In this document: one piece after another, positions 44,868-54,760 of the stretch
Position numbering within the stretch: the stretch's first letter is position 1
Layout of the letters: each line of letters starts with the position of its first letter
NCBI RefSeq assembly: GCF_900880625.1
Contig: NZ_CAAHFB010000006.1
Coordinates: forward strand, 310,001-374,000
Length of the DNA: 64,000 nucleotides
From: Halorhabdus rudnickae
GTDB lineage: Archaea > Halobacteriota > Halobacteria > Halobacteriales > Haloarculaceae
Direction of reading: 5' to 3'
The notes under the pieces: generated by a model
Seen by the model: the letters and a program-made list of their open reading frames with translations, nothing else
The model's database searches: none
Told to the model about the DNA's origin: nothing
Made by a program: the position numbers and the translations under genes

Positions 44868-45500
44868 ATGAGCGCAGACGGACCGGATCCACGGAACCCC
44901 TACGATATGGACGAGGCGTGCCGGAATTGCCCGGCGCTCGTCGAGACACGCGAGCAGGTCGTCCACGGCTACGGTGACGTCGCGGCGGACGTGGTCGTCC
45001 TCGGCACGGAACCGACGGCGGGCGCTGACCGCACGGGCGTCCCCTTCACGGGCGACGAGACCGGCGAAGCTATCCAGGAACTGCTCGGCGGACTGGGATT
45101 CAGCGAGTCCGCGCCCGAAAGTGCCGAGCCCGCCCTCGAAAACGTCTACCTGACCTACGTCACCCGGTGTCGTCATCCGGATCGCGAGGCGACCGACGAA
45201 GAGCGGCGCAGCTGCGAGGGTTACCGGACCGCTGAGCTACGGATGATCAACCCCGAGTTGATCGTCGCCGTCGGCCAGGGGGCGCTGGACGCGCTGGCCT
45301 TCGAGTACACGACCCGAAGCGTCGAGGACCTCGACGTGACCGCCGAACACGCGACGACGATCCGGGGTCGCGGATTCGAGATTCTGCCCACCCTCCCGCC
45401 GAACGTAGCGACCGACGACCAGTGGCGGGCCTTCCGCGAACACTTCGCGAGCGAACTCGACCGGGATTACCGACAGACGAAAGGCCAGCGTCGGAAATAA
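44868..45500 (+). CDS. Uracil-DNA-glycosylase superfamily protein with altered motifs
   Basis: 210-residue protein of the family 4/5-type UDG superfamily. Four Cys typical of the iron-sulfur cluster are present (CRNCPAL near residue 18; TRCRHPD and RSCEGYR near 100-115). Motif 1 reads GTEPTAGADRTGVPFTGDE instead of GEAPGxxED. The C-terminal His-Pro motif is replaced by ILPTLPPNV. It may lack classic uracil excision or act on another lesion. ATG at 44868; haloarchaea often carry such paralogues. Confidence 0.8.
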   Translation: MSADGPDPRNPYDMDEACRNCPALVETREQVVHGYGDVAADVVVLGTEPTAGADRTGVPFTGDETGEAIQELLGGLGFSESAPESAEPALENVYLTYVTRCRHPDREATDEERRSCEGYRTAELRMINPELIVAVGQGALDALAFEYTTRSVEDLDVTAEHATTIRGRGFEILPTLPPNVATDDQWRAFREHFASELDRDYRQTKGQRRK

Positions 45501-45516
45501 CGTATAGCAGTCCGTA

Positions 45517-45945
45517 TCAATCCAAGTCCCACTCGTCGGGTGACGTCGCCACTTCGCCGGCCTCGACGCGGATGGCCGAGAGGTGCCGGACGATGTCGGT
45601 CAGCGTGATGATCCCGACGAGTTCCAGCCCGTCCATGACGGGGACTTTCTTCACGTCGTTGTCTCCCATCTTCGTGGCGACCGACTGGATCGTCGTCGAC
45701 GGTTGGGTCGTCACGACGGGGTGATGGGCGAGTTTACTGACGGGGATCTCGGCGAACGGCCGCTCGGTGGTATAGCCCGCCCGGAGCGCGTCGGACTCGG
45801 TGACGATTCCGACCGGGTTGCCCTCGTCGCTGAGCACGACCACCGAGCCGACGCCGTATTCGAGCAACTGGCCGACGGCCTCCCGTAGCGAGGCGGCGCT
45901 CCCGACCGTCACGACGTCGGTCGACATCAGATCCTCGACGAGCAT
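45517..45945 (-). CDS. CBS-domain pair protein
   Basis: 142-residue stand-alone Bateman module: two CBS domains (MLVEDLMSTDVVTVGSAASL; VSKLAHHPVVTTQPSTTIQS) each ending in the GIVTxxD/GIITxTD signature. These bind adenosine ligands and report energy or redox state. The ATG at 45945 is chosen; the open extension of 41 codons overlaps the start region of the divergent gene. Partner unknown. Confidence 0.85.
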   Translation of the reverse strand: MLVEDLMSTDVVTVGSAASLREAVGQLLEYGVGSVVVLSDEGNPVGIVTESDALRAGYTTERPFAEIPVSKLAHHPVVTTQPSTTIQSVATKMGDNDVKKVPVMDGLELVGIITLTDIVRHLSAIRVEAGEVATSPDEWDLD

Positions 45946-46066
45946 TTGTCTGTCCGAAGTACGCGACCTGAACGTATAACGGTACCAGGTGACACAGTAC
46001 TGTAAACTATCGTTTGCCGTCGTCACGAACAGCGCGTTCAAGAGTCCGCCACTCCGAGGGCGGGAC

Positions 46067-46792
46067 ATGGCTACAGTCGTGATTCGGGCCGACCGGCCAG
46101 TCGAGGGAGCCCCACTCGCCGACCTCGCGGCGGCGACGCCACTGACCGAGGACGAAGCGGCGACACTCTACCGGCGAGCACTGGGTGACGTCGTCGAGAT
46201 CGCCGAGACCAGCGGTGCCGCGGTGCTGGTCACGCATCCCGAGGATGCCCAGCAGCAAGTCAGGGACGCGGTCGAGCCGGCACTGGATGACCCCGACGCG
46301 GTGCGTTTCGAACGCCAGGTGGGGTCGACGCCCGCGGCCAGGCTGGGAAACACAGTGACTCACCTACTTGAAGAGGAGGGCGAGTCATCGGTCGGCGTCC
46401 TGGAACCGACGGCGGTGCTAGTCGACCGGAGTACGATCGACCAGGCGGCGATGACCCTCCGGCGACACGACGTGGTCGTCGGTCCCGCGACGGCCGGCGG
46501 GATCTACTATGCCGGGTTCACCGACACGATCGACTTCACGGACGGCTATCGACCCCCGATGGTCGAGACGATTGTCGAGGGGGCCGTCGAGGCCGGATTG
46601 TCGGCTGACGTCCTGGCCCCCATGCCGACGCTCGCGACCCCGGCGGACCTCCGCTCGACGCTGCCGATTCTCCGGGCGCGCCGGGCGGCCGGGCTGGCGG
46701 TTCCGGAACGCACGAGTGACTATCTGGACGAACTCGGGCTCCGGACCGTCGAAACGGAAGAAGAGGGTGGGATGGAGATCGTTCGCGAGTGA
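46067..46792 (+). CDS. DUF2064 (glycosyltransferase-A-like) protein
   Basis: 241-residue protein of the DUF2064/TIGR04282 group, which has a nucleotidyl/glycosyltransferase-A fold. Visible pieces are HDVVVGPATAGGIYYAGF (usual DVVxGPAxDGGYY), a central Asp-poor cofactor loop, and PMPTLATPADLRSTL at the end. The usual Asp in the DGG motif is Ala (TAGG), so catalysis is doubtful. ATG at 46067. Convergent with cdc48. Confidence 0.7.
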   Translation: MATVVIRADRPVEGAPLADLAAATPLTEDEAATLYRRALGDVVEIAETSGAAVLVTHPEDAQQQVRDAVEPALDDPDAVRFERQVGSTPAARLGNTVTHLLEEEGESSVGVLEPTAVLVDRSTIDQAAMTLRRHDVVVGPATAGGIYYAGFTDTIDFTDGYRPPMVETIVEGAVEAGLSADVLAPMPTLATPADLRSTLPILRARRAAGLAVPERTSDYLDELGLRTVETEEEGGMEIVRE

Positions 46793-46799
46793 GTCTGGA

Positions 46800-49064
46800 C
46801 TACTGGAAGGTCTTGCCGACCTCGGGTTCGTCGAGTTCACCCTCGCGTTTGTCGAAGCGCTGTTCGATCTCCTCGTACTGTTCGCGGGTCTCCTCGTCGA
46901 CGCTCGGGCCGACCTCCTCGAAGGCGGCCTCGAAGTGACTCTCGTCGATGAGGACGTTCCCGACGCTATCGTCGACCTCCTCGGGATCGACGCTGTTGAT
47001 GAACTCTCGCGTGGCAGCCATCGCAGCCTCGCGGGCGACGGCCTCCAGATCGGCACCGACGTAGCCGTCCGTGCGCCGCGCGAGGTCGTCCAGATCCACG
47101 GACTCGGCCAGTGGTTTGTCACGGGTGTGAACCTCGAGGATCTTCCGACGGGCCTCCTCGTCGGGGACGGGCACGTGGATGTGGCGGTCGAGCCGTCCCG
47201 GACGCAGGAGCGCGGCGTCGATGAGGTCCGGCCGGTTGGTCGTGGCGATCACGACGACATCCTCTAAGTCCTCGAGTCCGTCGAGTTCCGTCAGCAACTG
47301 GGAGACGACGCGCTCGCCGACGCCCGAGTCGCCCATGTTTGCCCCCCGTTCCCCGGCGATGGAGTCGATCTCGTCGAAGAACACCACGGTCGGGGCGTTC
47401 TCACGGGCCTTGCTGAACACTTCGCGGACGCCCTTCTCGGACTCACCGACGTACTTGTTTAGCAGTTCGGGCCCCTTCACGGAGATGAAGTTGCTCTGGG
47501 CCTCGTTAGCGACGGCCTTCGCCAGCAGCGTCTTGCCGGTCCCCGGCGGCCCGTAAAGCAGGACGCCCTTGGCGGACTCCATGTCCATCTGCTCGAAGAC
47601 CTGCGGGTACTCCAGGGGCCACTGGATGGTTTCCCGGAGGCGCTCGTTGGTGTCTTCGAGTCCGCCGACGTCCTCCCAGCTGACGTCGGGCACCTCGACG
47701 AAGACCTCCCGGAGCGCGGAGGGCTCGATGCCCCGCAACGCGCTCGCGAAGTCGTCCTCGGTGATCTCTAAGGATTCGAGGATTTCGGCCGGGATCTCGT
47801 CTTTCTCGAGGTCGATGTCCGGACGGATGCGTCGCAGCGCACTCATCGCGCTCTCCTTTGCGAGCTGTTCGATGTCCGCGCCGACGAACCCGTGGGTGCG
47901 CTCGGCGTACTCGTCGATGTCGATCTCCTCGTTCAGGGGCATCCCGCGGGTGTGGACCTGCAGGATCTCCTTGCGACCACGCTTGTCCGGGACGCCGATC
48001 TCGATCTCGCGGTCGAAGCGACCGCCCCGACGCAGGGCGGGATCGAGCGCATCCAGCCGGTTGGTCGCGCCGATGACGATCACGTCGCCCCGTTCTTCGA
48101 GGCCGTCCATCAGGCTAAGCAGTTGGGCGACGACGCGGCGTTCGACGTCGCCGCTGGTGTCGTCACGCTTGGGTGCGATGGAGTCTATCTCGTCGATAAA
48201 GACGATAGCAGGGGCGTTCTCTTCGGCCTCGTCGAACATGTCCCGCAGTTGCTCTTCGCTCTCGCCGTAGTACTTCGACATGATCTCCGGCCCCGAGATC
48301 GTCGTGAAGAACGCGTCGATCTCGTTGGCGACGGCCTTGGCCATCAGCGTCTTGCCGGTCCCTGGCGGACCGTGCAGGAGGACGCCTTTCGGCGGCTCGA
48401 TGCCCAGCTGTTTGAACAGCTCGGGGTGGCGCATCGGCAACTCGATCATCTCCCGGACCTGCTCTAACTCCTCCTCGAGGCCACCGATGTCCTCGTAGGT
48501 CACGTCCGGCGTCTCCCGACCCTCCGTCTCGGTCTCGCCGACGATCTGCTCGGCGGGCATCTGGCTCACCTCGATCTCGGTCTGGTCCGTGACGACGACC
48601 GTACCCGAGGGGTCGGTCTCGGCGACTTTCAGCGGAATGCGCTGGCCCCGCATCGAGGACAGCGGTCCCAGCCCGAAGTTTACCGGGACGGTCTGGCCCT
48701 GCGTGATGGCCTGGCCGCTCAGGTTCTTCTTGAGCATCGGCCCCACGTCGCCCTGTACCCGGAGGTTCTGGGGGAGGGCAACCGTCACCGACCGAGCGGG
48801 GTTGACATCTGCGGGTTCGACCGAGACATGGTCATCGATACCAACGTTGGCCTCCTGGCGGAGTTGCCCGTCAATCCGGACGATTCCGTCACCCGTGTCC
48901 TCGGGATAGCCCGGCCAGACGCGGGCAACGGCCCGGCCCTCGCGTCCCTCCAGAACCACGTAGTCACCGTTCTCGACGCCCAACTCGTCCATCGCCGCGC
49001 GATCGACCGCGGCCAGACTGCGACCGGCTTGGGCCTGCTTGAGTGGTTTGACAGTGAGTTTCAT
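46800..49064 (-). CDS. cdc48: Cdc48/VCP-type AAA+ ATPase
   Basis: 754-residue archaeal p97 homologue that unfolds proteins for the proteasome. The N-terminal double-psi barrel (1-180: [20 protein letters not shown]) is followed by two AAA domains: Walker [14 protein letters not shown] and [13 protein letters not shown], Walker [10 protein letters not shown] and VVFFDEIDS, and arginine fingers in RRGGRFDRE and LRPGRLDRH. Length and order normal. Its ATG overlaps the stop of the upstream Hsp20-like gene, so the two are co-translated. Confidence 0.98.
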   Translation of the reverse strand: MKLTVKPLKQAQAGRSLAAVDRAAMDELGVENGDYVVLEGREGRAVARVWPGYPEDTGDGIVRIDGQLRQEANVGIDDHVSVEPADVNPARSVTVALPQNLRVQGDVGPMLKKNLSGQAITQGQTVPVNFGLGPLSSMRGQRIPLKVAETDPSGTVVVTDQTEIEVSQMPAEQIVGETETEGRETPDVTYEDIGGLEEELEQVREMIELPMRHPELFKQLGIEPPKGVLLHGPPGTGKTLMAKAVANEIDAFFTTISGPEIMSKYYGESEEQLRDMFDEAEENAPAIVFIDEIDSIAPKRDDTSGDVERRVVAQLLSLMDGLEERGDVIVIGATNRLDALDPALRRGGRFDREIEIGVPDKRGRKEILQVHTRGMPLNEEIDIDEYAERTHGFVGADIEQLAKESAMSALRRIRPDIDLEKDEIPAEILESLEITEDDFASALRGIEPSALREVFVEVPDVSWEDVGGLEDTNERLRETIQWPLEYPQVFEQMDMESAKGVLLYGPPGTGKTLLAKAVANEAQSNFISVKGPELLNKYVGESEKGVREVFSKARENAPTVVFFDEIDSIAGERGANMGDSGVGERVVSQLLTELDGLEDLEDVVVIATTNRPDLIDAALLRPGRLDRHIHVPVPDEEARRKILEVHTRDKPLAESVDLDDLARRTDGYVGADLEAVAREAAMAATREFINSVDPEEVDDSVGNVLIDESHFEAAFEEVGPSVDEETREQYEEIEQRFDKREGELDEPEVGKTFQ

Positions 49065-49288
49065 CCTTTCACCTCGATGGTAAGAACGCCGTTGTTGATA
49101 AACGCTGTCACGGTCTCCCCGTCGGGAACCGAAATATCGTACTGATCGTCGTCGGTGACAACGATCGCGGTGTCGCCGACCACGTCGACAGTCCCATCGA
49201 CGCCGAGGTCGGCCGCGAAGGTCGTCGCGTCCTCGTAGTCGAACCGGCGGATCGCCGCATCGCCGACCGTCTGCTCGGTGAGCTCCAT
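49061..49288 (-). CDS. Hsp20-like/DUF7127 small protein coupled to Cdc48
   Basis: 75-residue protein with an alpha-crystallin-like strand pattern ([26 protein letters not shown] resembles the end of Hsp20 domains; quoted here as [14 protein letters not shown]). Co-occurrence directly before cdc48 with an ATGA overlap suggests a client-delivery or regulatory role for the unfoldase. No catalytic motif. A strong TATA element lies about 25 bases upstream. Confidence 0.8.
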   Translation of the reverse strand: MELTEQTVGDAAIRRFDYEDATTFAADLGVDGTVDVVGDTAIVVTDDDQYDISVPDGETVTAFINNGVLTIEVKG

Positions 49289-49310
49289 GCTTACCCAGAG
49301 TTAGTTCTAG

Positions 49311-49327
49311 TAGTATATAAATATACC
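49311..49327 (-). promoter_or_regulatory. TATA box of the Hsp20-like/cdc48 operon
   Basis: TAGTATATAAATATACC on the plus strand. It is read toward 49288 as a strong archaeal TATA element about 25-35 bases ahead of the ATG, fitting a leaderless transcript. Confidence 0.65.
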
Positions 49328-49409
49328 GCTGATTTCCCCCACACGGGGTGCCGTAATCGAAAACAGATAGAAAAGCGGTTCACACCGATCCGTGTCCAAT
49401 GGGGAACGG

Positions 49410-50222
49410 TCAGGCAGCGTCGAGATCGAGGTCCGCTTCGACGTGGGAGTGTTCCCCAGCCGGGAACGAACCCTCCTCGACGGCGTCGACGTAGCCCGCG
49501 AGCGCGTCGCGGTACTCCCCACGAACGTCGCCGAAGGCCTCGGCGAACGGCGGCGGGGACTCGCTGAGCCCGACGGCGTCGTCGACGACCAGAACCTGTC
49601 CGTCGGTATCGGAACCAGCGCCGATCCCGATCGTCGGGATCGATAGCTCTTCGGTGACGACGCGGGCGAGGTTGGCGGGGACGTGTTCCAGGACGAGCGA
49701 GAAGGCACCGGCGTCCTCGTGGGCACGGGCAAGTTCGCGGATTTCCTCGGCCGCCTCCTGGCTCGTACCTTGGCGAGTGTATCCCAGGCGGTTGACGTGC
49801 TGTGGCGTCAGTCCGAGGTGGGCTACGACGGGAATCCCCAGATCGGTGAGGCGCTCGGTCAGTTCGACCGTGTGGGGACCGGATTCGATCTTGACGGCGT
49901 TCGCGCCGGCCTCCTTGAGCATGCGTCCACAGTGTTCGATCGACTGGCTCTGATCGACGCCGACGCTGAGGAAGGGCATATCGGCGACGACGAGCGCGTC
50001 GTCGGTCCCGCGGACGACCGCAGCGGTGTGACTTTCCATCTCCTCGACAGTGACTGGTAACGTAGTATCGTGTCCCAGGGCCGTGTTGCCCACGCTGTCC
50101 CCGACCAGGAGCACGTCCACGCCCGCGGCTTCGGCCAGTCCTGCGGTCGTGGCGTCGTAGGCCGTCAGCATCGTGATCGGCTCCTCGCCGGCTTTCTCCC
50201 GAACGTCCCTGACGGTTGGCAT
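49410..50222 (-). CDS. panB: 3-methyl-2-oxobutanoate hydroxymethyltransferase
   Basis: First committed enzyme of pantoate synthesis, using methylene-folate or methylene-pterin as one-carbon donor. 270 residues; metal site VGDS, DMPF pair, EHVPANLA, GIGAGSDTDGQVLV. The ATG at 50222 (MPTVRDVREKAGEEP) is the family start; the open 30-codon extension is not coding. Archaea usually lack bacterial PanC, so haloarchaeal PanB feeds the pantoate kinase route. Divergent from trmB-like gene. Confidence 0.94.
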   Translation of the reverse strand: MPTVRDVREKAGEEPITMLTAYDATTAGLAEAAGVDVLLVGDSVGNTALGHDTTLPVTVEEMESHTAAVVRGTDDALVVADMPFLSVGVDQSQSIEHCGRMLKEAGANAVKIESGPHTVELTERLTDLGIPVVAHLGLTPQHVNRLGYTRQGTSQEAAEEIRELARAHEDAGAFSLVLEHVPANLARVVTEELSIPTIGIGAGSDTDGQVLVVDDAVGLSESPPPFAEAFGDVRGEYRDALAGYVDAVEEGSFPAGEHSHVEADLDLDAA

Positions 50223-50356
50223 GTCTCGAAATCCTCGCGGGTCGGTCTTACGCCTTCGGGTTCCCACCGCCCTCGAAACCCGCCCGGTCAACGTCACTCC
50301 GCCGTCCGGCACGTAACTGGTAGTCCCAATGGTTAACGGGCGGGCGATAGTACATC

Positions 50357-51415
50357 GTGGGGATGATCGACGGCTCCGAACTGGTAGACGGGCTCGAGTA
50401 CCTCGGCTTCTCCCGGACGGAAGCGCGGACCTACCTCGCCGTCGTCAGGCACGAGCGGGCGGCGGTCGACGCCCTCGCGTCCGCGGTCGAGGTCCCGGAG
50501 AGCCGCATCCGACGAGTGTGCGATCGACTCGAAGCGAAGGGGCTGGTGGCCGTAGACGAGCAGACGGCCGAGACGACAGTGCAAACGCGGTTCGCCGTCG
50601 ACGTTCCCGACGAACGCGCCGCCGCGCTGGCGGCGGCCCTCTCGACGGTGAACAGGGAATACGGACAGGGGACGGCGTTCGAGACGATCGACGTCCTCGA
50701 ATCCGGCGAGGCGGTGGTCGAACGCACCGTCGACCTGCTGGCGCGGGCAGACGAAGAGATCGTGATCGCCACATCCGTCGCCTCCCTCCCCGAACTGATC
50801 GCACCCCTCGAACGGGCGCTCGATCGTGGCGTCCTCGTGTTGCTGGCGGTCGGAGACGGTGAGAACGGGGCCGGATACGCGGGGGGCGGCTCGATCGTCA
50901 ACACGGTGGCATACCCGCTCCCGACGGTCGTGACCGTCGACAAGCGGCGGGGGGTGGTCTCGCCGACGTCGATCCCCGGGGCGGAACACGCCGACGTCAA
51001 CCCCATCGCGTTCGACAACTTCACCGTCGCGAGCAAGGTCCTCGCCTTCGTCCTCGGGACGCTGTGGCGGACGTCGACCGAACGGGCGATCCGCCGTCCT
51101 TGCTCGCTCCCACACACGTACGGCCCCCGCTTCTGGAAAGCAGTGCTGGACGCGACGCTGTATTTGCGCGACGACCGGCCAATCAGGGCGCAAGCCGCGG
51201 TCGGCTCCGGACGAGCGCACGACGAGCCCGAGACCGTCACGGGTCGCGTCGTGGGCACCCGCCAGCACCTCGTCGAACCAGTGACGGGCGCATTCCCCCT
51301 GGAGAACGGACTCACACTCGAAACGGACGCGGGGACCGTCAGTCTCGGCGGGTCTCCCGGCGCGTTCAAGGAGACCTACGAGGCCAGGAGTGTGACGCTG
51401 CTCGAAGGCTCGTGA
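50357..51415 (+). CDS. TrmB-family transcriptional regulator
   Basis: 352-residue regulator: winged helix at 8-75 (YLGFSRTEARTYLAVVRHERA, VPESRIRRVCDRLEAKGLV), a phospholipase-D-like effector domain (about 100-250; ATSVASLPELIAPLERALDRG) and a C-terminal beta-rich sugar-binding-type part ending ARSVTLLEGS. TrmB proteins sense sugars or other metabolites. The start is GTG at 50357, or ATG at 50363. Its stop overlaps the GTG of the next gene (GTGA). Confidence 0.88.
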   Translation: MGMIDGSELVDGLEYLGFSRTEARTYLAVVRHERAAVDALASAVEVPESRIRRVCDRLEAKGLVAVDEQTAETTVQTRFAVDVPDERAAALAAALSTVNREYGQGTAFETIDVLESGEAVVERTVDLLARADEEIVIATSVASLPELIAPLERALDRGVLVLLAVGDGENGAGYAGGGSIVNTVAYPLPTVVTVDKRRGVVSPTSIPGAEHADVNPIAFDNFTVASKVLAFVLGTLWRTSTERAIRRPCSLPHTYGPRFWKAVLDATLYLRDDRPIRAQAAVGSGRAHDEPETVTGRVVGTRQHLVEPVTGAFPLENGLTLETDAGTVSLGGSPGAFKETYEARSVTLLEGS

Positions 51416-51684
51416 CCGACAGACGCAAGGACTGGCCGACCCCACGAAGGCGTGTGCCGGATCGTATTGGGAGTACCGACCCCGAGGGCGTCGATCACGG
51501 ATGGGTCCTGCAGATCACCTTCGTCCTGACGATCGTCGGCGGCGCGCCCGTCGTCGCACTGGTCTCGCTCGGTGCGACGCTGCCGACCTGGAGCGACAAG
51601 GCGCTGTTCGCCGTCCGGGCCGGGGCCGTCGTCTGGTTTCTGACGGCGGTCGGCGTCTACCTGTATGCACGCCAGCAACAGTAG
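51412..51684 (+). CDS. Small membrane protein coupled to TrmB (DUF5822-like)
   Basis: 90-residue protein with a conserved-looking soluble start (TDRRKDWPTPRRRVPD, TDPEGVDHGWVLQ) and two helices (ITFVLTIVGGAPVVALVSL; LFAVRAGAVVWFLTAVGVYLY). It resembles a haloarchaeal DUF5822 group, with limited certainty. The GTG start at 51412 overlaps the regulator stop. Likely co-expressed with it. Confidence 0.65.
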   Translation: MTDRRKDWPTPRRRVPDRIGSTDPEGVDHGWVLQITFVLTIVGGAPVVALVSLGATLPTWSDKALFAVRAGAVVWFLTAVGVYLYARQQQ

Positions 51685-51819
51685 GATGAAGTGAGACGGA
51701 TTCAGCGGGGCGGTGGAGGAATGCCGCCGCGGAGTCAGCCCAAACGGCTGAACATGCCCGCTTCCAACAACAGCTTCGAACAAGTACGGCCTTCAAATCC
51801 AATAGGTGTAGGAGTCGTA

Positions 51820-53223
51820 TCATTCCGAATCGTCATCAGCAAGCGCAACGACGCTGCCTTGTTGGCCACCGACGTAGAGGCCATTGTTTGTCATCGCTAG
51901 ATATCGGGGAGCGACCGGGAGATCGGTACGCCATTGAATATCCCCTCCTGTACGTGAAAGGGCGATAATTTCTCCTTCTCCCGTCGCTGCGTAAGGGCTA
52001 TTCCCATAACCCACGAGTAGACTGTCACCAGTCACAGCAGGTTGGGAAAGTCGAAATTCCCGACCAGCGCCAACCGACACGTCTCGCTGTGCGAGTGACT
52101 TACGGAAGACCCATTCGAGCTTACCAGTCGCCGCCCGTAAGGCGAATACGACCAACCGCTCTGACTTCGCATGGCACTCACAGATAAACACTCGCTTGTT
52201 ATCCGTTGCTAGTGATGAGTACGCAGATGCCCCCTCTCCCGCATGCCCAGGGAACTGCCACATCCCGCCATCTTCGGTCACACCAACCGCCAGCGTCTTT
52301 TCGGGCCTCGTTGCCCAGGTAGTCGCGTTCGTGAGAACGGCTTCGCTCCCGCTCGTGACGACCGGGCTCGAAGGGTTGGACAGTGGCAGGCGAATCCGAT
52401 TGATCTCAGGGTTGCCATCCGCTAGTTCGATTGTAAACACCGATTGGACGCCACCACCATAGCTAGCCCATATTCGTCGATCAGTCACAGCCAAGCCAAA
52501 GGGATATCCAAGAGTCATTTCATCGGTTTGTCTGCCGAGATATATCCGCCACTGCTCGGCCCCATCTTCGGGAGCGAGCCCATGCACCCCATAGCTACTC
52601 TGAACATACACGGTCTCCGGTGTCGCAAACGGGAGGGGCAAAAACGGCGAATCAGGTGCAGACAGGAATTTGCTCGGAACTTCATCGGCAACTCGTTCAT
52701 AGAGGTTCCATCGCCAGTGAACCTTGCCGTCGGCTTCATTGATGGCGATAACATCGGTACTTCCATCAGTCAGATAGATGATATCTTCGACGAGGCCCCC
52801 GAATTGTGGCGTTGCGAGGCCAGATGGATACTGGATGCGCCGATGCCACCGTCGTGTGCCATCAACGGCATCGTATGCACGTAGCTGGATTTCATGGTCA
52901 AACCGAACAGCGCTAATCACCTGATTCGGAGTCGCAGCAATGAGTTCGCCCGATATTTGTGAACCGGGGTTATCAGGGGTTACATGGTCCTGCCACGTTA
53001 CGATCGGTAGCGTCTGTAGTCTGTGGGGGCTCCGTGCAGTGTTCTTTACATCTGCGTATGGGAAACTCCATGCATCGGCCGATGGCGACCACGTCGTGCC
53101 AAGTGAATCGGGTGGCTGTACGTTCGGCCCACCCCTAGAATTGAACAAACTGCAACCAGCGATACTGGTTATACCGGTGAGGCCAATCATTCGGAGTGCG
53201 TCGCGACGAGACGGAGAGAGCAT
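51820..53223 (-). CDS. Tat lipoprotein with PQQ-type beta-propeller
   Basis: 467-residue surface protein. The N-terminus has a twin-arginine motif (PSRRDALRMIGLTG) and lipobox (SIAGC). The mature protein is a repeated WD/PQQ-like propeller (AYDAVDGTRRWHRRI, INEADGKVHWRWNL, LAPEDGAEQWRIYL, LRAATGKLEWVF, LSRTGGDIQWRTDL). ATG at 53223; a GTG six codons upstream is an alternative. GC is about ten points below neighbours, suggesting an accessory gene. Such propellers scaffold or bind ligands; no quinoprotein catalytic residues are evident. Confidence 0.82.
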   Translation of the reverse strand: MLSPSRRDALRMIGLTGITSIAGCSLFNSRGGPNVQPPDSLGTTWSPSADAWSFPYADVKNTARSPHRLQTLPIVTWQDHVTPDNPGSQISGELIAATPNQVISAVRFDHEIQLRAYDAVDGTRRWHRRIQYPSGLATPQFGGLVEDIIYLTDGSTDVIAINEADGKVHWRWNLYERVADEVPSKFLSAPDSPFLPLPFATPETVYVQSSYGVHGLAPEDGAEQWRIYLGRQTDEMTLGYPFGLAVTDRRIWASYGGGVQSVFTIELADGNPEINRIRLPLSNPSSPVVTSGSEAVLTNATTWATRPEKTLAVGVTEDGGMWQFPGHAGEGASAYSSLATDNKRVFICECHAKSERLVVFALRAATGKLEWVFRKSLAQRDVSVGAGREFRLSQPAVTGDSLLVGYGNSPYAATGEGEIIALSRTGGDIQWRTDLPVAPRYLAMTNNGLYVGGQQGSVVALADDDSE

Positions 53224-53634
53224 CAATGTATCGCTTGACACTAACTATTGAAGAATCTGATGCTGCGTTTTATCCAGTGGATTAATCTGTAAAAGTCGGT
53301 AGTTCCCATCGTTCTCGATTGCTGATTTGATTTCTGGAGGTAAACAAGCGCGACCAGTGGAACCAATTCGATGACTCGCGCAAAGACGGCGTTTTCACGC
53401 TACGAGTGCCGTCATCCGGCAAAGAGCCACGTCTATCGCTCAGCACGAAATGGTTGCTGGACGCGGGTAGACAGGAAGCCATCCCTTAGGAATACACTCG
53501 GTTGCCTACTGCATCGATATACAAGACCAGTTGAGTGGCACCTACGAGAGGCTACCGAAATCAGTCCGGGGCTAAAATGTACAAAATATAAACAGTAACC
53601 TTTATTACTATTATAGGAAAAATAAGCATATGTG
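53224..53634. other. Low-GC intergenic region and promoter
   Basis: 411 bases without a recognised gene. Just before the Tat protein at 53635 lies an AT-rich promoter-like stretch (TTATTACTATTATAGG, 53602-53617). Short frames elsewhere lack codon bias. Confidence 0.4.
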
Positions 53635-54700
53635 ATGAAGGGAAGACGCTCATTCCTGAAAGGCATAGGAGCAGTCAGTATTGGACTATCGACGCCAGTA
53701 GTCGGCGCCACTCGGGCGACGGTCAACGTTTTTGATGCCTTGGAGAAATATACCTCGAACGAAATTGTCGACAAGAAAAAGGGGTCCGATAATTGTAGGG
53801 GCATCCGCGCTACTAGTGAACAAGTCTTCCAAGGGTCGGACCTGAGGATTCTAAATGTATTCAAGGAGTCAACGTATGGTTGGCAGGCTCACGTCGGGCT
53901 TAATTCTGCCGCAGGATACGTCAGAAAAAGAGGGGACAAATGGGTGGGAAAAGATTCCCTCAACTATACCACATTTAAAGCAGTCAATTCTACCAGTAAA
54001 TTCGATTCTCCTGATCCTACGGAAGGATTCCGTGGATTCGAGCAACACGCTGGCTCTGATGGTGACCCCAAATTGCCCGCCTGGGTCGAACCAGCATTCG
54101 ACATTGCAGGCTCTTCTGCAGTGAGTCTAGCCACGAGTAATCCGTGGACTGGAGTCGCTGCAGGTGCCTTGTTGGGCCTGAATAACTTGGCAGATTCCCT
54201 CCAGAAGGACGATGGGAAACACAGCATCGACAACGGTGTTAAGGTAACTCACACACAAAGATGACTTTTGGGGGTATCTTCCCAATGAGGCACAAACGTC
54301 CAAGATGGCGCACTATCAGCGATTTGCTTTGAGGACCGGTGATTCGCCGACGGCGGGTCACATTTCAATCGAAGGCACGTTCACCAACAAAGTCAATCAC
54401 CTGGTTCCCGGGACCAAGGTCGGATTCGATGTCTCCCTCTGGCAAGAAGAAGGCGACGGGGGAGAAGTCACCACCGACAACAAGGACGCAGAAGGTACTC
54501 GAAGTGTTCACCCCGGAGATATAACGAAAGAAGAAAAGGAAAAGTACGGTGTCGTGTCGGTCTCTGACGGAGAAGTTCAGGATTCGGATGTGAGAACCAC
54601 TGAGAGCCTGAACAAACAGGTACAGAAGATATCTGAATCGGTAGATGGGGAGGTCACCAAAGTCGCTCTCAACCCTCCGACTGTCATCAACGTGCACTGA
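53635..54700 (+). pseudogene. Tat-exported protein broken by a +1 frameshift
   Basis: The first part (53635-54264) codes for about 209 residues: a Tat signal (GRRSFLKGIGAVSIGL) and a globular region ending in a stop just after VKVTHTQR. Shifting one base in the ACACACAAAG tract (about 54249-54260) continues the same protein as THKDDFWGYLPNEAQTSKM and onward to 54700, giving about 355 residues in all. The second piece therefore is not an independent gene, although it has an internal ATG at 54305. GC is low. No domain recognised. Sequencing error or programmed frameshift are alternatives. Confidence 0.75.
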
Positions 54701-54760
54701 CCAGATACCAGCTTCGGAAGATAGATGGCTTGTTGAATGCAAGACAGCGCCAAGATGGAG

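Noticed and set aside
54305-54700. Independent 131-residue gene
   Set aside because: The frame upstream of its ATG continues the preceding Tat protein, so it is better read as the second half of a frameshifted gene.
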